This document shows, piece after piece, positions 34,764 to 45,054 of a stretch of 64,000 nucleotides of DNA. Numbering within the stretch: position 1 is the stretch's first letter; each line of letters opens with the position of its first letter. This stretch comes from an uncultured Marinifilum sp. (GTDB taxonomy: Bacteria > Bacteroidota > Bacteroidia > Bacteroidales > Marinifilaceae). The translations under genes were made by a program, and so were the position numbers. The notes beneath the pieces were generated by a model. It saw nothing but the letters and a program-made list of their open reading frames with translations, searched no databases and was not told the origin of the DNA. The DNA lies in assembly GCF_963677195.1 (NCBI RefSeq), contig NZ_OY781918.1:1476923-1540922 (forward strand). The letters are read 5' to 3'.

Positions 34764-35141
34764 ATGCCTACAATTCAACAGTTAGTTAGAAAAGGAAGAA
34801 CCAAGCTTCAAGAGAAAAGCAAGGCTCCGGCATTGGATTCTTGTCCTCAAAGAAGAGGGGTTTGCGTACGTGTGTACACAACTACACCTAAGAAGCCTAA
34901 CTCGGCTATGCGTAAAGTAGCTCGTGTTAGATTGACTAACGGAAAAGAAGTGAATGCTTACATTCCAGGTGAAGGTCACAATTTGCAGGAGCACTCTATC
35001 GTATTGATTAGAGGTGGTCGTGTAAAAGATCTTCCAGGGGTAAGGTATCACCTTGTTCGTGGTGCTCTTGATGCTTCAGGAGTGGAAGGTCGTATGCAGC
35101 GTCGTTCTAAGTATGGTACTAAGAGACCAAAGAAAAAGTAG
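34764..35141 (+). CDS. rpsL: 30S ribosomal protein S12
   Basis: First gene of the str part of the cluster. S12 sits at the decoding centre; the streptomycin-site loops [18 protein letters not shown] and [17 protein letters not shown] are wild-type, with Lys at both classic resistance positions. Length 125. Two tandem promoters precede it and a 131-nt structured spacer separates it from rpsG. Confidence 0.98.
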   Translation: MPTIQQLVRKGRTKLQEKSKAPALDSCPQRRGVCVRVYTTTPKKPNSAMRKVARVRLTNGKEVNAYIPGEGHNLQEHSIVLIRGGRVKDLPGVRYHLVRGALDASGVEGRMQRRSKYGTKRPKKK

Positions 35142-35180
35142 TTGAAATCTAGTTTGTAACTGTAGGAGTTATAGTTTATG

Positions 35181-35246
35181 TGTTGTTCCCACTAGGTTGA
35201 GTAAATAGTCGAGAGACTGTTGAAGACGCATTTTGGGCAGCTAACA
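35181..35246 (+). promoter_or_regulatory. Structured rpsL-rpsG spacer, candidate S7 autoregulatory element
   Basis: The 131-nt spacer (35142-35272) holds a 6-bp hairpin ATAGTC-GAGA-GACTGT (35205-35220) with a GNRA tetraloop, enclosed by possible outer pairings TGTT/AACA (35181-35184 with 35243-35246) and CCCA/TGGG (35188-35191 with 35234-35237). In E. coli S7 binds the rpsL-rpsG spacer to repress translation; the position is the same here, but the fold is only sketched by eye. Confidence 0.45.
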
Positions 35247-35272
35247 TACGAATAGCTCGTAAACTAAAAGAA

Positions 35273-35749
35273 ATGAGAAAATCAAGACCTAAAAAAAGGA
35301 TTTTGTTGCCAGACCCAAAATTTAATGATGTTTTGGTGACAAGATTTGTTAATGACTTGATGGTGGATGGTAAGAAAAATCTTGCCTTTAAAGTGTTTTA
35401 TGATGCTTTGGATATCGTTAAGGCTAAAACTGAAAAGTTAGAGAAGTCTCCTCTTGAGATTTGGAAGAAAGCTTTAGAGAACATTACTCCAGCTGTCGAA
35501 GTTAAAAGTCGTCGTGTTGGGGGTGCTACTTTTCAGGTTCCAATGGAAATTCGTCCTGAAAGAAAAGTGTCTATTTCTATTAAGAATATGATTCTTTTTG
35601 CTCGTAAGAGATCAGGTAAGTCTATGGCTGATAAATTATCTGCAGAAATTGTAGCTGGTTTTAACGAAGAAGGTGGAGCTTATAAGAAGAAAGAGGATAC
35701 GCACAGAATGGCTGAAGCTAACCGTGCTTTCGCTCACTTTAGATTTTAA
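35273..35749 (+). CDS. rpsG: 30S ribosomal protein S7
   Basis: S7 nucleates assembly of the 30S head. [19 protein letters not shown] starts the protein and [17 protein letters not shown] is the signature. Length 158. It is followed by fusA after 34 nt. In many bacteria S7 is the repressor of this operon; the structured spacer before the gene fits this. Confidence 0.98.
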   Translation: MRKSRPKKRILLPDPKFNDVLVTRFVNDLMVDGKKNLAFKVFYDALDIVKAKTEKLEKSPLEIWKKALENITPAVEVKSRRVGGATFQVPMEIRPERKVSISIKNMILFARKRSGKSMADKLSAEIVAGFNEEGGAYKKKEDTHRMAEANRAFAHFRF

Positions 35750-35783
35750 TAATTGTTCAAGCAATTTGTAGAAGACAAAGAAA

Positions 35784-37898
35784 ATGGCTAAAAGAGATTT
35801 AAAATTTACCAGAAACATTGGTATCATGGCACACATTGACGCCGGTAAAACAACAACTACCGAGCGTATTTTGTATTATACAGGAGTGTCTCACAAAATT
35901 GGTGAGGTTCATGATGGTGCTGCTACAATGGACTGGATGGAGCAAGAGCAAGAAAGAGGTATTACAATTACTTCGGCAGCAACAACTTGTTTCTGGAATT
36001 ACGACAAAAGTAAATACCAGATAAACATTATTGATACCCCAGGTCACGTTGATTTTACTGTAGAGGTAGAACGTTCATTGCGTGTTTTGGATGGTGCTGT
36101 TGCATGTTTCTGTGCTGTTGGTGGTGTTGAAGCTCAGTCTGAGACTGTGTGGAGACAGGCTGATAAATATAGAGTTCCTCGTATGGGGTTTGTGAATAAG
36201 ATGGACCGTTCTGGTGCTGATTTTTTCAAAGCTGTACGTGAGGTTAAAGAAAAATTAGGAGCTAATCCTATTCCTATTCAAATTCCAATTGGATCAGAAG
36301 ATACTTTTCGTGGTGTAATCGATTTGATTACTATGAAAGCTGTTGTATGGTACGATGATGAGAATGGTACAAACTATACTTTAGAAGAGATTCCTGATCA
36401 CTTGTTAGCTGATGCAAATGAGTGGAGAGAAACTTTAGTAGAAGCTGTTGCAGAAAATGATGAGGAATTGTTAGAGAGATTCTTTGAGGATCCTGAATCA
36501 ATTACCGAAGAAGAAATGTATGCTGTTATTCGTAAAGCTACAATTTCTATGGATATTGTTCCTATGCTTTGTGGTTCTGCATTTAAAAATAAAGGTGTTC
36601 AGCGTTTGCTAGATGCTATTATTACCTATATGCCATCTCCACTTGATGTTGAGGCAATTGTTGGAACTGTTCCAGGTACAGAGGAAGAAGTTACTCGTAA
36701 GCCTGATGCTGAAGAGCCATTGGCAGCTTTAGCGTTTAAAATTGCTACAGATCCATTTGTGGGGCGTTTAGCATTTACTCGTTTATATTCAGGAGCTATT
36801 GATGCTGGATCGTATGTTTACAATACCAGATCTGGTAATAAGGAGCGTATTTCTCGTTTGTATCAAATGCATTCGAATAAGCAAAATGCTATCGATCGTG
36901 TTGAGGCAGGTGATATTTGTGCTTGTGTAGGATTTAAAGATATTCGTACTGGAGATACTCTTTGTCAGAAAGAAACTCCAATCGAACTTGAATCAATGGA
37001 TTTCCCAGATCCAGTAATCGGTATCGCGGTTGAGCCATTGACTCAAAAAGATGTTGATAAGATGGGTATGGCTTTAGCTAAATTAGCTGAGGAGGATCCA
37101 ACATTCCAGGTTAAGACTGACGAAGATTCAGGTCAGACTGTAATTTCTGGTATGGGTGAGCTTCACTTGGATATCATTATCGACCGTTTGAAGCGTGAGT
37201 TTAAAGTAGAATGTAACCAAGGTGCACCTCAGGTTGCTTACAAAGAAGCTATTAAAGGTTCTGTTGAACACCGTCAGGTATTCAAGAAGCAGTCTGGTGG
37301 ACGTGGTAAGTTTGCTGATATCCAATTCCGTTTGATGCCAGTTGATGCTGACTTTGAAGGAGAAGGGTTACAGTTTGTTGACCAAATTAAAGGTGGTAAC
37401 ATTCCTAAGGAATTTGTTCCTTCTGTTCAGAAAGGGTTCTCTGAAGCAATGAAAAATGGTGTGTTAGCAGGTTATACTGTAGATACATTAAAAGTTGAGT
37501 TGTTTGATGGATCTTTCCACCCAGTTGATTCGGATCAATTATCGTTTGAGATGGCTGCTAAGCAGGGTTTCAAAGAGGCTTGTGCTAAAGCAAATCCAGT
37601 TCTTCTTGAGCCTATCATGAAAATGGAGGTTATTACACCAGAAGAGTATATGGGTGACATCATCGGTGACTTAAACAAACGTCGTGGTCAGGTAGAAGGT
37701 ATGGAGTCTAAGCACGGAGCTCGTGTTGTAAACGCTAAAGTACCATTGTCTGAACAGTTTGGTTATGTGACCGTGTTAAGAACTTTATCTTCAGGTCGTG
37801 CAAACTCTTCAATGGAATTTTCTCATTTCGAGGAGGTACCAAAAGGTATTGCCAAAGAGGTTGTAGAGAATGCTAAGGGTAAAGTAGAATTATTATAA
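35784..37898 (+). CDS. fusA: Elongation factor G
   Basis: The GTPase that translocates tRNA and mRNA after peptide bond formation. All GTPase motifs are canonical: [15 protein letters not shown] (switch I), DTPGHVDF with the catalytic His, and NKMD. Domain IV/V motifs [15 protein letters not shown] and [16 protein letters not shown] follow. Length 704. It is the working EF-G against which the degenerate EF-G2 at 32199-34355 can be read. Confidence 0.98.
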   Translation: MAKRDLKFTRNIGIMAHIDAGKTTTTERILYYTGVSHKIGEVHDGAATMDWMEQEQERGITITSAATTCFWNYDKSKYQINIIDTPGHVDFTVEVERSLRVLDGAVACFCAVGGVEAQSETVWRQADKYRVPRMGFVNKMDRSGADFFKAVREVKEKLGANPIPIQIPIGSEDTFRGVIDLITMKAVVWYDDENGTNYTLEEIPDHLLADANEWRETLVEAVAENDEELLERFFEDPESITEEEMYAVIRKATISMDIVPMLCGSAFKNKGVQRLLDAIITYMPSPLDVEAIVGTVPGTEEEVTRKPDAEEPLAALAFKIATDPFVGRLAFTRLYSGAIDAGSYVYNTRSGNKERISRLYQMHSNKQNAIDRVEAGDICACVGFKDIRTGDTLCQKETPIELESMDFPDPVIGIAVEPLTQKDVDKMGMALAKLAEEDPTFQVKTDEDSGQTVISGMGELHLDIIIDRLKREFKVECNQGAPQVAYKEAIKGSVEHRQVFKKQSGGRGKFADIQFRLMPVDADFEGEGLQFVDQIKGGNIPKEFVPSVQKGFSEAMKNGVLAGYTVDTLKVELFDGSFHPVDSDQLSFEMAAKQGFKEACAKANPVLLEPIMKMEVITPEEYMGDIIGDLNKRRGQVEGMESKHGARVVNAKVPLSEQFGYVTVLRTLSSGRANSSMEFSHFEEVPKGIAKEVVENAKGKVELL

Positions 37899-37926
37899 TT
37901 AAATCATCGTATAATATATAAATAAG

Positions 37927-38232
37927 ATGAGCCAAAAAATTAGAATTAAACTGAAATCTTACGATCATAATTTAGTTGATAAATCAGCTGAGAAAATCGT
38001 TAAGACAGTTAAGGCTACAGGTGCAGTTGTTAGCGGTCCAATTCCACTTCCAACTCACAAAAGAATTTTTACTGTTCTTCGTTCAACTTTCGTGAACAAG
38101 AAATCTAGAGAACAGTTTCAACTTTCTTCTTTCAAGCGTTTGATCGATATTTACAGTTCAACTGCAAATACAATTGATGCTTTGATGAAACTAGAGTTGC
38201 CTAGTGGAGTAGAAGTTGAAATTAAAGTTTGA
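37927..38232 (+). CDS. rpsJ: 30S ribosomal protein S10
   Basis: Starts the S10 part of the cluster, 28 nt after fusA with no tuf gene between (the usual str arrangement has tuf here). Recognised by [20 protein letters not shown] and the loop [17 protein letters not shown]; 101 residues. No promoter is visible in the short gap, so it is probably read from rpsL. Confidence 0.98.
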   Translation: MSQKIRIKLKSYDHNLVDKSAEKIVKTVKATGAVVSGPIPLPTHKRIFTVLRSTFVNKKSREQFQLSSFKRLIDIYSSTANTIDALMKLELPSGVEVEIKV

Positions 38233-38268
38233 TAATCTGTAAGATTTATTTTTTAAAAGTAAAGAGAA

Positions 38269-38886
38269 ATGCCAGGATTAATTGGAAAAAAAATCGGAAT
38301 GACTTCCGTTTACAGTGCCGAGGGAAAAAATATTCCATGCACTGTCATTGAGGCAGGTCCATGTGTTGTAACCCAGATCAAAACAGTTGAATCTGATGGT
38401 TATGAAGCACTTCAGTTGGCTTTTGACGATAAAAAGGAAAAGCGAACAACTAAGGCGCTAGATGGGCACTTTAAAAAGGCAAATACAACCCCTAAGAAAA
38501 AGCTTGTTGAATTCTCAGAGTTCGAAGCTGATTACAAATTAGGTGATGCTGTTACCGTTGATATCTTCGAAGAATCTACTTTTGTAGACGTAAGTGGAAT
38601 ATCTAAAGGTAAAGGTTTTCAAGGGGTAGTAAAACGTCATGGTTTTGGCGGAGTAGGTGGTTCTACACACGGTCAGCATAACCGTTTGAGAGCGCCTGGT
38701 TCTATTGGTGCTGCATCTTACCCAGCTCGCGTATTTAAAGGCATGAGAATGGCCGGACGTACAGGTGGGGATACTGTGAAGGTTCAAAATCTTCAAGTTC
38801 TTAAGGTAATTCCTGAGAACAACTTATTATTAGTTAAAGGATCTCTTCCAGGGTCTAAAGGTTCATACGTAATTATTGAAAAGTAA
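38269..38886 (+). CDS. rplC: 50S ribosomal protein L3
   Basis: L3 is an early 50S assembly protein reaching the peptidyl transferase centre. The conserved loop [20 protein letters not shown] and the segment [20 protein letters not shown] are clear; 205 residues, no truncation. Its stop overlaps the rplD start (TAATG). Confidence 0.98.
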   Translation: MPGLIGKKIGMTSVYSAEGKNIPCTVIEAGPCVVTQIKTVESDGYEALQLAFDDKKEKRTTKALDGHFKKANTTPKKKLVEFSEFEADYKLGDAVTVDIFEESTFVDVSGISKGKGFQGVVKRHGFGGVGGSTHGQHNRLRAPGSIGAASYPARVFKGMRMAGRTGGDTVKVQNLQVLKVIPENNLLLVKGSLPGSKGSYVIIEK

Positions 38887-39518
38887 TGGAATTAACTATT
38901 TTAAACACAGCTGGAGAAGATACAGGGAGAAAAATTGAATTCAAAGATTCAGTTTTTGGAATCGAACCAAACGAGCACGCTATTTACTTAGATGTAAAAC
39001 AATTTTTAGCGAACCAACGTCAGGGTACTCACAAGTCAAAAGAGAGAGCTGACATTTCTGGTAGTACTGCTAAGATTAAGAAGCAAAAAGGTACCGGTAC
39101 AGCTCGTGCTGGTAGCATTAAATCACCTGTATTCAGAGGTGGAGGTCGTGTATTCGGTCCTCGTCCAAGAAACTACGGTTTCAAATTGAATAAAAAATTG
39201 AAGCAGTTGGCTCGTAAGTCTGCTTTAACGATCAAAGCTCAAAACGAAGCTTTAATGGTAGTTGAAGACTTTAATTTCGAGACTGTAAAGACAAAAAGTT
39301 TTGTTGCACTTCAAAATAGCCTTAAAGTATCTGATAAAAAAGTACTTTTAGTTTTATCTGAAGATAATAAAAACATATATTTGTCTTCTCGTAATTTGAA
39401 GAATGTAAAAGTTGTTCGAGTTTCTGACTTGGCAACCTATGACATTATGAAAGCTTCAACTTTGGTGTTTGTAGAGAGCTCAGTAAAAGGGCTCGATGAA
39501 ATGTTTAAACTAAACTAA
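38886..39518 (+). CDS. rplD: 50S ribosomal protein L4
   Basis: L4 lines the exit tunnel. The tunnel loop is present as [20 protein letters not shown] and [13 protein letters not shown]. Length 210. It starts within the rplC stop codon (1-nt overlap), so translation is likely coupled. No E. coli-like S10 leader is seen upstream of rpsJ for L4 autoregulation. Confidence 0.98.
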   Translation: MELTILNTAGEDTGRKIEFKDSVFGIEPNEHAIYLDVKQFLANQRQGTHKSKERADISGSTAKIKKQKGTGTARAGSIKSPVFRGGGRVFGPRPRNYGFKLNKKLKQLARKSALTIKAQNEALMVVEDFNFETVKTKSFVALQNSLKVSDKKVLLVLSEDNKNIYLSSRNLKNVKVVRVSDLATYDIMKASTLVFVESSVKGLDEMFKLN

Positions 39519-39528
39519 GTTTAAAAAA

Positions 39529-39819
39529 ATGGATATTTTAATTAAGCCAATCGTTACTGAGAAAATGACTGAGCAAAGCGAGAAATTTAATCGCTTTGGC
39601 TTTGTTGTGAATCGTAGAGCGACAAAGATCGATATTAAGGCAGCAGTAGAATCAATGTACAATGTTAAGGTGGCATCTGTTAATACCATGAATTATCAAG
39701 GTAAAAAGAAGAGCCGTTTCACCAAGGCAGGTGTGATTGAGGGAAGAACTGCGTCTTTTAAAAAGGCGATCGTTACTTTAGTTGAAGGTGATAATATAGA
39801 TTTTTATAGCAATATTTAA
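39529..39819 (+). CDS. rplW: 50S ribosomal protein L23
   Basis: L23 sits at the tunnel exit and docks trigger factor and SRP. It shows IKPIVTEKMTEQSEKFNRFGF at its start and VNTMNYQGKKKSRF as the loop; 96 residues, starting 10 nt after rplD. Confidence 0.97.
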   Translation: MDILIKPIVTEKMTEQSEKFNRFGFVVNRRATKIDIKAAVESMYNVKVASVNTMNYQGKKKSRFTKAGVIEGRTASFKKAIVTLVEGDNIDFYSNI

Positions 39820-39825
39820 TAGAAA

Positions 39826-40650
39826 ATGGCTGTACGTAAATTAAAACCTGTAACTCCTGGTCAAAGAAATAAGATCTTAAATACCTTTGAGCAGGTAACT
39901 ACAGACAAACCTGAGAAATCATTGTTAAGACCAATGAAGAAAACCGGTGGTAGAAATAACACTGGTAAGATGACAATGAGATATATAGGTGGTGGTCACA
40001 AGAGAAGATATCGAGTTATTGATTTCAAAAGAGACAAAGACGGGGTTCCTGCAAAAGTTGTTTCGATTGAATACGATCCAAACCGTACTGCACGTATCGC
40101 ATTACTTGTGTATGCAGACGGTGAGAAACGTTATATCATCGCTCCAAATGGACTCGAAGTTGGACAAACTTTGCTTTCTGGCGAAAAGGTAACTCCTGAA
40201 ATCGGAAACGCAATGCCATTATCTGATATCCCATTAGGTACAATAATTCATAATATTGAATTAAGACCCTCTCAAGGTGCTGTGATGGCTCGTAGCGCTG
40301 GTGCATATGCTCAACTTGTTTCAAGAGAAGGCAAATATGCAATGATCAAATTACCTTCTGGAGAAGTTCGAATGATTCTAGTAACCTGTAAGGCGACTAT
40401 CGGAACTGTTTCTAATACTGACCATGCGTTGGAAAGAAGTGGTAAGGCTGGTCGTACTCGTTGGTTAGGTAGAAGACCTCGCGTTCGTGGTGTGGTAATG
40501 AACCCAGTTGATCACCCAATGGGTGGTGGTGAAGGTAAGTCTTCAGGTGGACACCCTCGTTCTAGAACAGGTGTGTTGGCTAAAGGGTTTAAAACTCGTG
40601 CCAAGAAGAATGCTTCTAATAAGTATATTGTTGAAAGAAGGAAAAAGTAA
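39826..40650 (+). CDS. rplB: 50S ribosomal protein L2
   Basis: L2 supports the peptidyl transferase centre. The family signature is in [20 protein letters not shown] with the conserved His in the DHPMGGGEG loop. Length 274. It starts 6 nt after rplW. Confidence 0.98.
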   Translation: MAVRKLKPVTPGQRNKILNTFEQVTTDKPEKSLLRPMKKTGGRNNTGKMTMRYIGGGHKRRYRVIDFKRDKDGVPAKVVSIEYDPNRTARIALLVYADGEKRYIIAPNGLEVGQTLLSGEKVTPEIGNAMPLSDIPLGTIIHNIELRPSQGAVMARSAGAYAQLVSREGKYAMIKLPSGEVRMILVTCKATIGTVSNTDHALERSGKAGRTRWLGRRPRVRGVVMNPVDHPMGGGEGKSSGGHPRSRTGVLAKGFKTRAKKNASNKYIVERRKK

Positions 40651-40669
40651 TTTGATTAATTAGATTGTT

Positions 40670-40939
40670 ATGAGTCGTTCATTAAAAAAAGGCCCTTTTA
40701 TCGATTTCAAATTGGAGAAACGAGTATTGGAGCAAAACGAATCAGGTAAAAAGTCAGTGATGAAAACCTGGTCAAGACGTTCTATGATTTCTCCGGATTT
40801 CGTAGGGCACACAATTGCCGTTCACAACGGAAACAAATTCATTCCTGTTTATGTTACTGAAAACATGGTAGGCCATAAATTAGGTGAATTTGCGCCAACT
40901 CGTACTTTTAGAGGACATGCTGATAAGAAGAAACGCTAA
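40670..40939 (+). CDS. rpsS: 30S ribosomal protein S19
   Basis: S19 works in the 30S head with S13. Begins [14 protein letters not shown] and has the signature [20 protein letters not shown] and [16 protein letters not shown]; 89 residues. Confidence 0.98.
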   Translation: MSRSLKKGPFIDFKLEKRVLEQNESGKKSVMKTWSRRSMISPDFVGHTIAVHNGNKFIPVYVTENMVGHKLGEFAPTRTFRGHADKKKR

Positions 40940-40982
40940 TCGCATGTTTAAAGGTTTTAATTAACATTTTGAATTTGTAAAA

Positions 40983-41402
40983 ATGGGTGCAAGAAAAAGA
41001 ATAAAAGCAAACCAAATAAAGGAGGAAAAAAAGAGCAAAGCATTTGCTAGCTTGAAAAATGTTCCTACTTCACCTCGTAAAATGAGACTTGTTGCCGATA
41101 TGGTAAGAGGTATGGAGGTGAACCGAGCTTTAGATGTACTTCGTTTCAGTCCGAAAGAAGCATCAAATCGCGTAGAAAAACTAGTGCTTTCAGCTATTGC
41201 CAACTGGCAAGCTAAGAATGAAGGTCAAAGAATCGAAGAAAGCGAGCTATACATTAAAGAAATTTGTGTAGATTCAGCCCGTATTTTAAAGCGTCTTAGA
41301 CCTGCTCCTCAGGGGAGAGCACATAGAATTAAGAAAAGATCAAATCATGTAACTATATTATTGGGTAGTAAAACTGCTGAAGCCGATAATACTAAAGAAT
41401 AG
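40983..41402 (+). CDS. rplV: 50S ribosomal protein L22
   Basis: L22 forms part of the tunnel constriction. [19 protein letters not shown] and [20 protein letters not shown] identify it. At 139 residues it has a Lys-rich N-terminal extension of about 20 residues compared with E. coli. It starts 43 nt after rpsS and is followed by rpsC after 5 nt. Confidence 0.97.
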   Translation: MGARKRIKANQIKEEKKSKAFASLKNVPTSPRKMRLVADMVRGMEVNRALDVLRFSPKEASNRVEKLVLSAIANWQAKNEGQRIEESELYIKEICVDSARILKRLRPAPQGRAHRIKKRSNHVTILLGSKTAEADNTKE

Positions 41403-41407
41403 TTAGA

Positions 41408-42118
41408 ATGGGACAAAAAGTAAATCCAATAGGAAATAGATTAGGAATCATCAGAGGATGGGATTCTAACTGGTTTGGCGGAAAAAACTACGGCGATAAG
41501 CTTGTTGAAGATACCAAAATTAGAAAGTACCTAAACGCTCGTTTAGCTAAGGCAAGTATTTCTAAAATCATTATCGAAAGAACTCTTAAATTAATTACTA
41601 TCACTATTAATACTGCTCGTCCAGGTATTATTATCGGAAAAGGTGGTCAGGAAGTTGATAAGTTAAAAGAGGAGTTAAAGAAGATTACTGACAAAGAAGT
41701 ACAAATTAACATCTTTGAAATTAAGCGTCCAGAAATGGATTCTGTAATCGTTGCTAATAATATTGCTCGTCAAATCGAAGGTCGTATCGCCTATAGAAGA
41801 GCAATTAAGATGGCTATTGCTTCTACTATGAGAATGGGTGCTGAAGGAATCAAAGTTCAGATTTCCGGCCGTTTAAATGGAGCTGAGATGGCACGTTCTG
41901 AAATGTATAAAGAAGGACGTACTCCGCTTCACACCTTAAGAGCTGATATTGATTACTGTCAGGCAGAAGCTTTGACAACCTACGGGTTAATTGGTATCAA
42001 AGTTTGGATCTGCAAAGGAGAAGTTTACGGTAAACGTGACTTAACTCCTAACGCTGGCATGAAAGATAGCCGTGGTCCAAAAGGAAAAGGTGGTTTTAAT
42101 AGAAGAAAAAAGAAGTAG
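41408..42118 (+). CDS. rpsC: 30S ribosomal protein S3
   Basis: S3 is part of the mRNA entry helicase. [20 protein letters not shown] starts the protein, the KH motif is [19 protein letters not shown], and the C-terminal domain has the family [19 protein letters not shown]. Length 236 with a basic tail. Confidence 0.98.
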   Translation: MGQKVNPIGNRLGIIRGWDSNWFGGKNYGDKLVEDTKIRKYLNARLAKASISKIIIERTLKLITITINTARPGIIIGKGGQEVDKLKEELKKITDKEVQINIFEIKRPEMDSVIVANNIARQIEGRIAYRRAIKMAIASTMRMGAEGIKVQISGRLNGAEMARSEMYKEGRTPLHTLRADIDYCQAEALTTYGLIGIKVWICKGEVYGKRDLTPNAGMKDSRGPKGKGGFNRRKKK

Positions 42119-42144
42119 TCTTTAAATTTTAAAGAATTAGTACG

Positions 42145-42576
42145 ATGTTACAACCAAAAAGGACAAAATTTAGAAGACAACAAAAGGGAAGAATGAAAGG
42201 TAACGCAGGTCGCGGTACTGAATTAGCATTTGGATCTTTTGGGATCAAATCACTTGAAGAAAAGTGGATTACTGGTCGTCAAATTGAAGCTGCACGTGTA
42301 GCAGTGACTCGATATATGCAAAGACAAGGTCAAATTTGGATCAGAGTATTTCCAGATAAACCTATCACTAAAAAGCCTGCAGAGGTACGTATGGGTAAGG
42401 GTAAGGGTTCTCCAGAAGGATTCGTTGCTGCTGTTTCACCTGGAAGAATGTTATTCGAGTGTGAGGGAGTACCTTTTGAGGTAGCAAAAGAGGCTTTACG
42501 TCTTGCTGCTCAAAAGCTACCTGTTACTACAAAGTTTGTCGTAAGACGTGATTATGTTGAAAATTCAAATGATTAA
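42145..42576 (+). CDS. rplP: 50S ribosomal protein L16
   Basis: L16 positions the A-site tRNA elbow. [20 protein letters not shown] and [20 protein letters not shown] are diagnostic; 143 residues. It follows rpsC by 26 nt and rpmC starts 2 nt after it. Confidence 0.98.
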   Translation: MLQPKRTKFRRQQKGRMKGNAGRGTELAFGSFGIKSLEEKWITGRQIEAARVAVTRYMQRQGQIWIRVFPDKPITKKPAEVRMGKGKGSPEGFVAAVSPGRMLFECEGVPFEVAKEALRLAAQKLPVTTKFVVRRDYVENSND

Positions 42577-42578
42577 TC

Positions 42579-42776
42579 ATGAAGAATTCAGAAATTAAAG
42601 AGTTAACAACACAGGAAATAGTAGAAAAGTTGGATGCTGAAAGATCAGCGTTAACTCGCTTCAGACTAAATCACGCTATTTCACCTTTGGAAAATCCTTT
42701 ACAAATTAAGGAAACCCGACGTAACATTGCCAAACTTATGACTGAGTTACGTCAAAGGCAATTAACTGAAAAGTAA
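42579..42776 (+). CDS. rpmC: 50S ribosomal protein L29
   Basis: A 65-residue two-helix protein at the tunnel exit, recognised by the N-terminal [20 protein letters not shown] and the C-terminal [18 protein letters not shown]. It is a normal-length copy between rplP and rpsQ. Confidence 0.95.
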   Translation: MKNSEIKELTTQEIVEKLDAERSALTRFRLNHAISPLENPLQIKETRRNIAKLMTELRQRQLTEK

Positions 42777-42783
42777 AAAAGTG

Positions 42784-43038
42784 ATGGAAAGAAATCTTAG
42801 AAAAGAGCGTATCGGGGTAGTGGTTAGTAGCAAAATGGAAAAATCCATTACTGTTGCAGTTCACACAAAAGAAAAACACCCAATTTATGGTAAGTTTGTG
42901 AACAAAACCAAGAAATTCACTGCTCATGACGAGGAAAACACCTGTAATGAAGGTGATACCGTAAAAATCATGGAAACCCGACCTTTAAGTAAAAATAAAA
43001 GTTGGAGATTAGTTGAAATTATTGAAAGAGCTAAGTAA
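42784..43038 (+). CDS. rpsQ: 30S ribosomal protein S17
   Basis: S17 is an early 30S assembly protein. [21 protein letters not shown] and the C-terminal [16 protein letters not shown] identify it; 84 residues. A GTG at 42781 precedes the ATG at 42784 in frame; the ATG is preferred. Confidence 0.96.
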   Translation: MERNLRKERIGVVVSSKMEKSITVAVHTKEKHPIYGKFVNKTKKFTAHDEENTCNEGDTVKIMETRPLSKNKSWRLVEIIERAK

Positions 43039-43040
43039 TC

Positions 43041-43406
43041 ATGATACAAACAGAAAGTAGACTATTAGTAGCTGATAACAGCGGAGCAAAGGAAGTACTT
43101 TGTATTCGTGTGTTGGGCGGTACCAAAAAACGCTATGCTTCAATTGGAGATAGAATCGTGGTTACCGTAAAGAACGCTATCGCCGGTTCCGAAATGAAAA
43201 AAGGAACAGTAACAAAAGCAGTTGTTGTTCGCACCAAAAAAGAGATTAGAAGAGCAGACGGATCCTATATTCGCTTCGATGATAACGCATGTGTATTATT
43301 GAATACTGCTGGTGAAATGAGAGGAACCCGTATTTTTGGACCTGTTGCAAGAGAGTTACGTGACACTAACATGAAGATCGTTTCTTTAGCACCAGAAGTT
43401 TTATAA
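43041..43406 (+). CDS. rplN: 50S ribosomal protein L14
   Basis: L14 forms an intersubunit bridge and is the binding site of RsfS, also encoded in this window. [19 protein letters not shown] and [14 protein letters not shown] are the signature; 121 residues. It starts 2 nt after rpsQ. Confidence 0.98.
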   Translation: MIQTESRLLVADNSGAKEVLCIRVLGGTKKRYASIGDRIVVTVKNAIAGSEMKKGTVTKAVVVRTKKEIRRADGSYIRFDDNACVLLNTAGEMRGTRIFGPVARELRDTNMKIVSLAPEVL

Positions 43407-43425
43407 TCTTTGTAAACCAAGAACA

Positions 43426-43743
43426 ATGAAGTTACATATTAAAAAGGGTGATACCGTAATTGTTAATTCTGGGGAATCAAAAGGTCAGGAAGGTAAAGTG
43501 TTAGAAGTTCTTGTTAGCAAGCAACGAGCAATCGTTGAGGGAGTTAACATGATTTCAAAACATACTAAGCCTAATGCAGAGAATCCTCAGGGTGGTATCG
43601 TTAAAAAAGAAGCCCCAATTCACATTTCAAATTTGAATGTGAAAGATCCTTCGACAGGAAATGCTACTCGTATTGGCAGAAAAATGGGCGATAACAATAA
43701 ATTAGTTAGATACTCTAAAAAGTCAGGGGAGGAGATTAAGTAA
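43426..43743 (+). CDS. rplX: 50S ribosomal protein L24
   Basis: L24 initiates 50S assembly. The KOW motif [20 protein letters not shown] is at residues 5-24; length 105. Its stop overlaps the rplE start by 1 nt (TAATG). Confidence 0.97.
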   Translation: MKLHIKKGDTVIVNSGESKGQEGKVLEVLVSKQRAIVEGVNMISKHTKPNAENPQGGIVKKEAPIHISNLNVKDPSTGNATRIGRKMGDNNKLVRYSKKSGEEIK

Positions 43744-44297
43744 TGAGCTATACACCGACTCTTAAAAAACAGTATACAGAAGAAATCATTCCAGCATTAA
43801 TGAAGGAATTTGATTACAAATCTGTTATGCAAGCACCAAAATTAACGAAGATAGTAATTAATCAAGGTGTTGGTAAGGCAATTGCTGATAAAAAAGTTCT
43901 TGAATTCTCTGTGAATGAGTTAACTGCCATTACTGGTCAGAAAGCTGTTCAGACTTTTTCTTCTAAAGATATTTCGAACTTTAAGTTACGTAAAGGTATG
44001 CCAATTGGTACTACTGTAACTTTACGTCGTGAGCACATGTATGAATTTCTTGAGAAATTAGTTCGTGTTGCACTACCACGTATTCGTGACTTTAGAGGTA
44101 TCAAGAGTAAATTAGACGGTAGAGGTAATTACACCTTAGGTATCGAAGAGCAAATTATTTTCCCAGAAATTGTATTGGATGAAATCAATACTATTATGGG
44201 AATGAATATCACATTCGTTACTACTGCTAATACCGATGAAGAAGCTTATGCTCTTTTAAAAGAATTTGGATTACCATTTAAAAATCTAAAAAAATAA
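43743..44297 (+). CDS. rplE: 50S ribosomal protein L5
   Basis: L5 binds 5S rRNA in the central protuberance. [19 protein letters not shown] and [20 protein letters not shown] mark the family; 184 residues. Translation is probably coupled to rplX. Confidence 0.98.
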   Translation: MSYTPTLKKQYTEEIIPALMKEFDYKSVMQAPKLTKIVINQGVGKAIADKKVLEFSVNELTAITGQKAVQTFSSKDISNFKLRKGMPIGTTVTLRREHMYEFLEKLVRVALPRIRDFRGIKSKLDGRGNYTLGIEEQIIFPEIVLDEINTIMGMNITFVTTANTDEEAYALLKEFGLPFKNLKK

Positions 44298-44301
44298 GAC
44301 G

Positions 44302-44571
44302 ATGGCTAAAGAATCAATGAAAGCTCGCGAAGTTAAGCGTCAAAAATTAGTTGAAAAATATGCAGCTAAAAGAGCTAAACTAAAAGAGGAAGGCGATTAC
44401 ATCGCTCTTAGTCGTTTGCCAAAAAATTCTTCTCCTGTTCGTTTACACAACAGATGTAAGATCACTGGACGTCCTAAAGGTTATATGAGACAATTCGGAA
44501 TCAGTCGTATCACTTTCCGTGAGATGGCTTCGTCTGGTCTAATACCTGGAGTAAAGAAGGCAAGTTGGTAA
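44302..44571 (+). CDS. rpsN: 30S ribosomal protein S14 (zinc-free type)
   Basis: The 89-residue long form, with [19 protein letters not shown] and the C-terminal [13 protein letters not shown]. It lacks the CxxC pairs of the zinc-binding S14 form, in line with the zinc-free L36 encoded nearby. A 71-nt gap with a hairpin follows before rpsH. Confidence 0.97.
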   Translation: MAKESMKAREVKRQKLVEKYAAKRAKLKEEGDYIALSRLPKNSSPVRLHNRCKITGRPKGYMRQFGISRITFREMASSGLIPGVKKASW

Positions 44572-44606
44572 TCAAAATTTTGTTATCAGAATATTGTTAA
44601 ATATTG

Positions 44607-44622
44607 TCCCGAGAAATCGGGA
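44607..44622 (+). promoter_or_regulatory. Perfect GAAA-tetraloop hairpin before rpsH
   Basis: TCCCGA-GAAA-TCGGGA forms a 6-bp perfect stem closed by a GNRA tetraloop, 20 nt upstream of the rpsH ATG in the 71-nt rpsN-rpsH gap. It is not a terminator (no adjacent T-run). It may tune rpsH translation or protect mRNA. Confidence 0.55.
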
Positions 44623-44642
44623 TCAATTTAATTTTTTATATA

Positions 44643-45038
44643 ATGACAGATCCAATAGCAGATTTTCTTACACGTTTAAGAAATGCGGTTATGGCAAACC
44701 ACAAAGTGGTTGAGGTGCCAGCATCGAACGTGAAAAAAGAAATGACAAAGATTCTTAAGGATAAAGGTTATATCCTTAACTACAAATTTGTAGACGATGG
44801 CGTTCAGGGCGTAATTAAAATTGCCTTGAAATACCATCCAGAAACCAAGATCTCAGCAATTAAGGATCTTAAACGTGTCTCTAAGCCAGGTTTAAGAAAA
44901 TATTGTGGAGCAATAGAATTACCTCGCGTACTTAACGGTTTAGGAATTGCGATTCTTTCTACTTCTCAGGGAGTTATGACTGACAAGGAAGCTCGTCAGA
45001 AGCATGTTGGTGGTGAAATATTGTGTTACGTTTATTAA
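44643..45038 (+). CDS. rpsH: 30S ribosomal protein S8
   Basis: S8 binds 16S helix 21 and in E. coli represses the spc operon. [20 protein letters not shown] at the ATG 44643 is the family start; the 13 in-frame codons upstream, opening at TTG 44604, encode nothing S8-like and run through the hairpin, so they are excluded. Length 131. The C-terminal [19 protein letters not shown] is intact. Confidence 0.97.
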   Translation: MTDPIADFLTRLRNAVMANHKVVEVPASNVKKEMTKILKDKGYILNYKFVDDGVQGVIKIALKYHPETKISAIKDLKRVSKPGLRKYCGAIELPRVLNGLGIAILSTSQGVMTDKEARQKHVGGEILCYVY

Positions 45039-45040
45039 TT

Positions 45041-45047
45041 AAGGAGG
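45041..45047 (+). promoter_or_regulatory. Strong Shine-Dalgarno sequence for rplF
   Basis: AAGGAGG lies 7 nt before the rplF ATG, perfect complementarity to the 16S 3' end. The other genes of this cluster have AT-rich leaders without such a match, so this one is exceptional. Confidence 0.7.
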
Positions 45048-45054
45048 ATTAGAA

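Noticed and set aside
41018..41025. AAAGGAGG in the rplV coding region
   Set aside because: It encodes part of the Lys/Glu-rich N-terminus and has no start codon at ribosome-binding distance.
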